A stretch of DNA of 6,638 nucleotides from positions 1-6,638 of the forward strand of contig CAMOMF010000108.1 in assembly GCA_946619625.1 (NCBI GenBank), read 5' to 3'. The notes under the pieces are model-generated. The model was given only the letters and a program-made list of their open reading frames with translations, was not told where the DNA came from and did no database searches. Made by a program: the position numbers and the translations under genes. Of this stretch, positions 5,793 through 6,638 are shown one piece after another (the stretch's first letter is position 1; every line of letters starts with the position of its first letter). The stretch comes from an uncultured Bacteroidales bacterium (GTDB taxonomy: Bacteria; Bacteroidota; Bacteroidia; Bacteroidales; Paludibacteraceae).

Positions 5793-6638
5793 ATGAAACT
5801 GGAAGAACTGATACAATCCAACCACTTTGAGCAGACGGAGACGGTTTGTCCGGGCTGTTCGAACCACTGCCAAGTGCGCCAGTACACTTTTGCCAACGGC
5901 AACACGTATTACTCGGGTAACAACTGCGAGCGGGTGTATTCGAACAACTCGGAGGCGAGGGAAGCGGGGGTGAACCTGATGAAGGAGAAATACCACTTGC
6001 TGTTTGACCGTGCGTCGGTACCTTTGCAACAAGCGCGCCTGACGGTAGGCATACCGCGCGGGTTGGGCATATACGAAGATTACCCCTTTTGGCACACATT
6101 GTTCACGTGCTGCAACATACGAGTGGTGCTGAGCGGGGAGAGTACGAACCGCCTGTATGAAAAAGGACTGCGCACCATTGTGGCGGACAATATCTGTTTC
6201 CCCGCCAAACTGATGCACGGGCATGTCATGACCCTGGTGGAGAGGAAAGTGGACAGGATATTTTATCCGTGGGTGGTGTATGAACAGCCGGAAGACGAGG
6301 GCGCGAAGAACTCGTTCAACTGCCCGATAGTGAGCGGCTATTCGGATGTGCTGAAGAGTGCCGTCCGAACGGAGGAGAAATACGGCATTCCCTTGGACAG
6401 TCCAACCATCTCGTTCAAAGAAGAGCGTCTGTTGCGGGAGTCCGTAAGAGAATATATGGCGACTTTGGGTGTGGACAGCGCCACCGCCGACAATGCCGTA
6501 ACGCAAGCATTGGCGGAACAGCGGCAGTATCTGCAGAGGTTGGAAGAGCGCAACTTGCAAGTGTATGCCAAGGCGGAATCGGAAGGCAGGATGGTGATAG
6601 TGTTGGCGGCTCGTCCTTATCATATCGACCCACTTATC
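5793..6638 (+). CDS. DUF2229 acyl-CoA dehydratase activase-related protein, N-terminal part
   Basis: The frame has no stop from ATG 5793 to the window end, giving 282 codons of a longer gene. The N-terminus carries CPGCSNHC (C19, C22, C26) and SGNNCER (C45), a four-cysteine set likely to bind a metal or Fe-S cluster. Next come VGIPRGLGIYEDYPFW (85-100), which opens the DUF2229 domain, then NICFPAKLMHGHV (142-154) and, at the edge, VLAARPYHIDPL (280-area), a block found in the large activase fusion proteins. Family knowledge: DUF2229 is found with BcrAD/BadFG ATPase domains, often in the same polypeptide, followed by an HgdB-like dehydratase region. The remainder here lies outside the window. 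GTG 5781 is an alternative start. A partner or electron-acceptor role with the upstream ATPase is inferred from this pattern and adjacency. Biochemical function is unproven. Confidence 0.85.
   Translation, partial: MKLEELIQSNHFEQTETVCPGCSNHCQVRQYTFANGNTYYSGNNCERVYSNNSEAREAGVNLMKEKYHLLFDRASVPLQQARLTVGIPRGLGIYEDYPFWHTLFTCCNIRVVLSGESTNRLYEKGLRTIVADNICFPAKLMHGHVMTLVERKVDRIFYPWVVYEQPEDEGAKNSFNCPIVSGYSDVLKSAVRTEEKYGIPLDSPTISFKEERLLRESVREYMATLGVDSATADNAVTQALAEQRQYLQRLEERNLQVYAKAESEGRMVIVLAARPYHIDPLI

Noticed and set aside
5445..6623. A 392-codon open frame on the minus strand
   Set aside because: It is antisense to the end of the activase gene, the intergenic gap and the DUF2229 gene. Its product is His/Arg/Val-rich with no recognisable motif, while the plus-strand frames show clear family motifs.

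Overview
This window looks like a chromosomal segment from a Bacteroidales bacterium (Bacteroides/Prevotella/Paraprevotella-like). The basis is two near-perfect Bacteroidetes-type promoters (TTTG, about 20 bp, TAnnTTTG), the lack of clear Shine-Dalgarno sequences, and a gene set typical of gut anaerobes. These are type I asparaginase, Xaa-His dipeptidase and an oxygen-sensitive CoA-dehydratase activase system. I see no rRNA, tRNA, CRISPR array, integrase, transposase or phage gene.

Layout. Positions 1-105 (+) hold the last 34 codons of a YifB/ComM-like Mg-chelatase-family ATPase. It converges on coaE (156-782, -), and a 16-bp tandem repeat spans the coaE stop codon. Upstream of coaE on the same strand lie pepD (844-2298, -) and ansA (2462-3499, -). 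The likely transcript ansA-pepD-coaE starts at a good promoter at about 3521-3552. The ansA-pepD gap holds a 44-bp direct repeat, each copy with a short GC hairpin. A roughly 400-bp divergent intergenic region (3500-3900) carries the ansA promoter and a second promoter reading right. Each promoter has a 20-bp inverted repeat at or just past its -7 box. To the right are a two-domain BadF/BadG/BcrA/BcrD-type ATPase (3901-5664, +) and, after 128 nt, the start of a DUF2229-type activase-related protein (5793 to beyond the window end).

How the genes fit together. AnsA releases aspartate and ammonia from asparagine, and PepD cleaves X-His dipeptides, so the leftward unit serves amino-acid and peptide use. 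CoaE performs the last step of CoA synthesis. The rightward pair belongs to the ATP-driven electron-injection machinery (HgdC-like archerases) that activates 2-hydroxyacyl-CoA dehydratases or related double-cubane-cluster enzymes. In many anaerobes, as I recall the family, the ATPase domains and the DUF2229 part form one roughly 1400-residue polypeptide. Here they are separate ORFs split at the domain boundary. The substrate of this system cannot be told from the window.

Nothing here is clearly a new defence or mobile system. The best leads are the split activase, the paired operator-like palindromes in the divergent promoters, and three small repeat structures, one of which appears to be inserted inside the coaE coding sequence.
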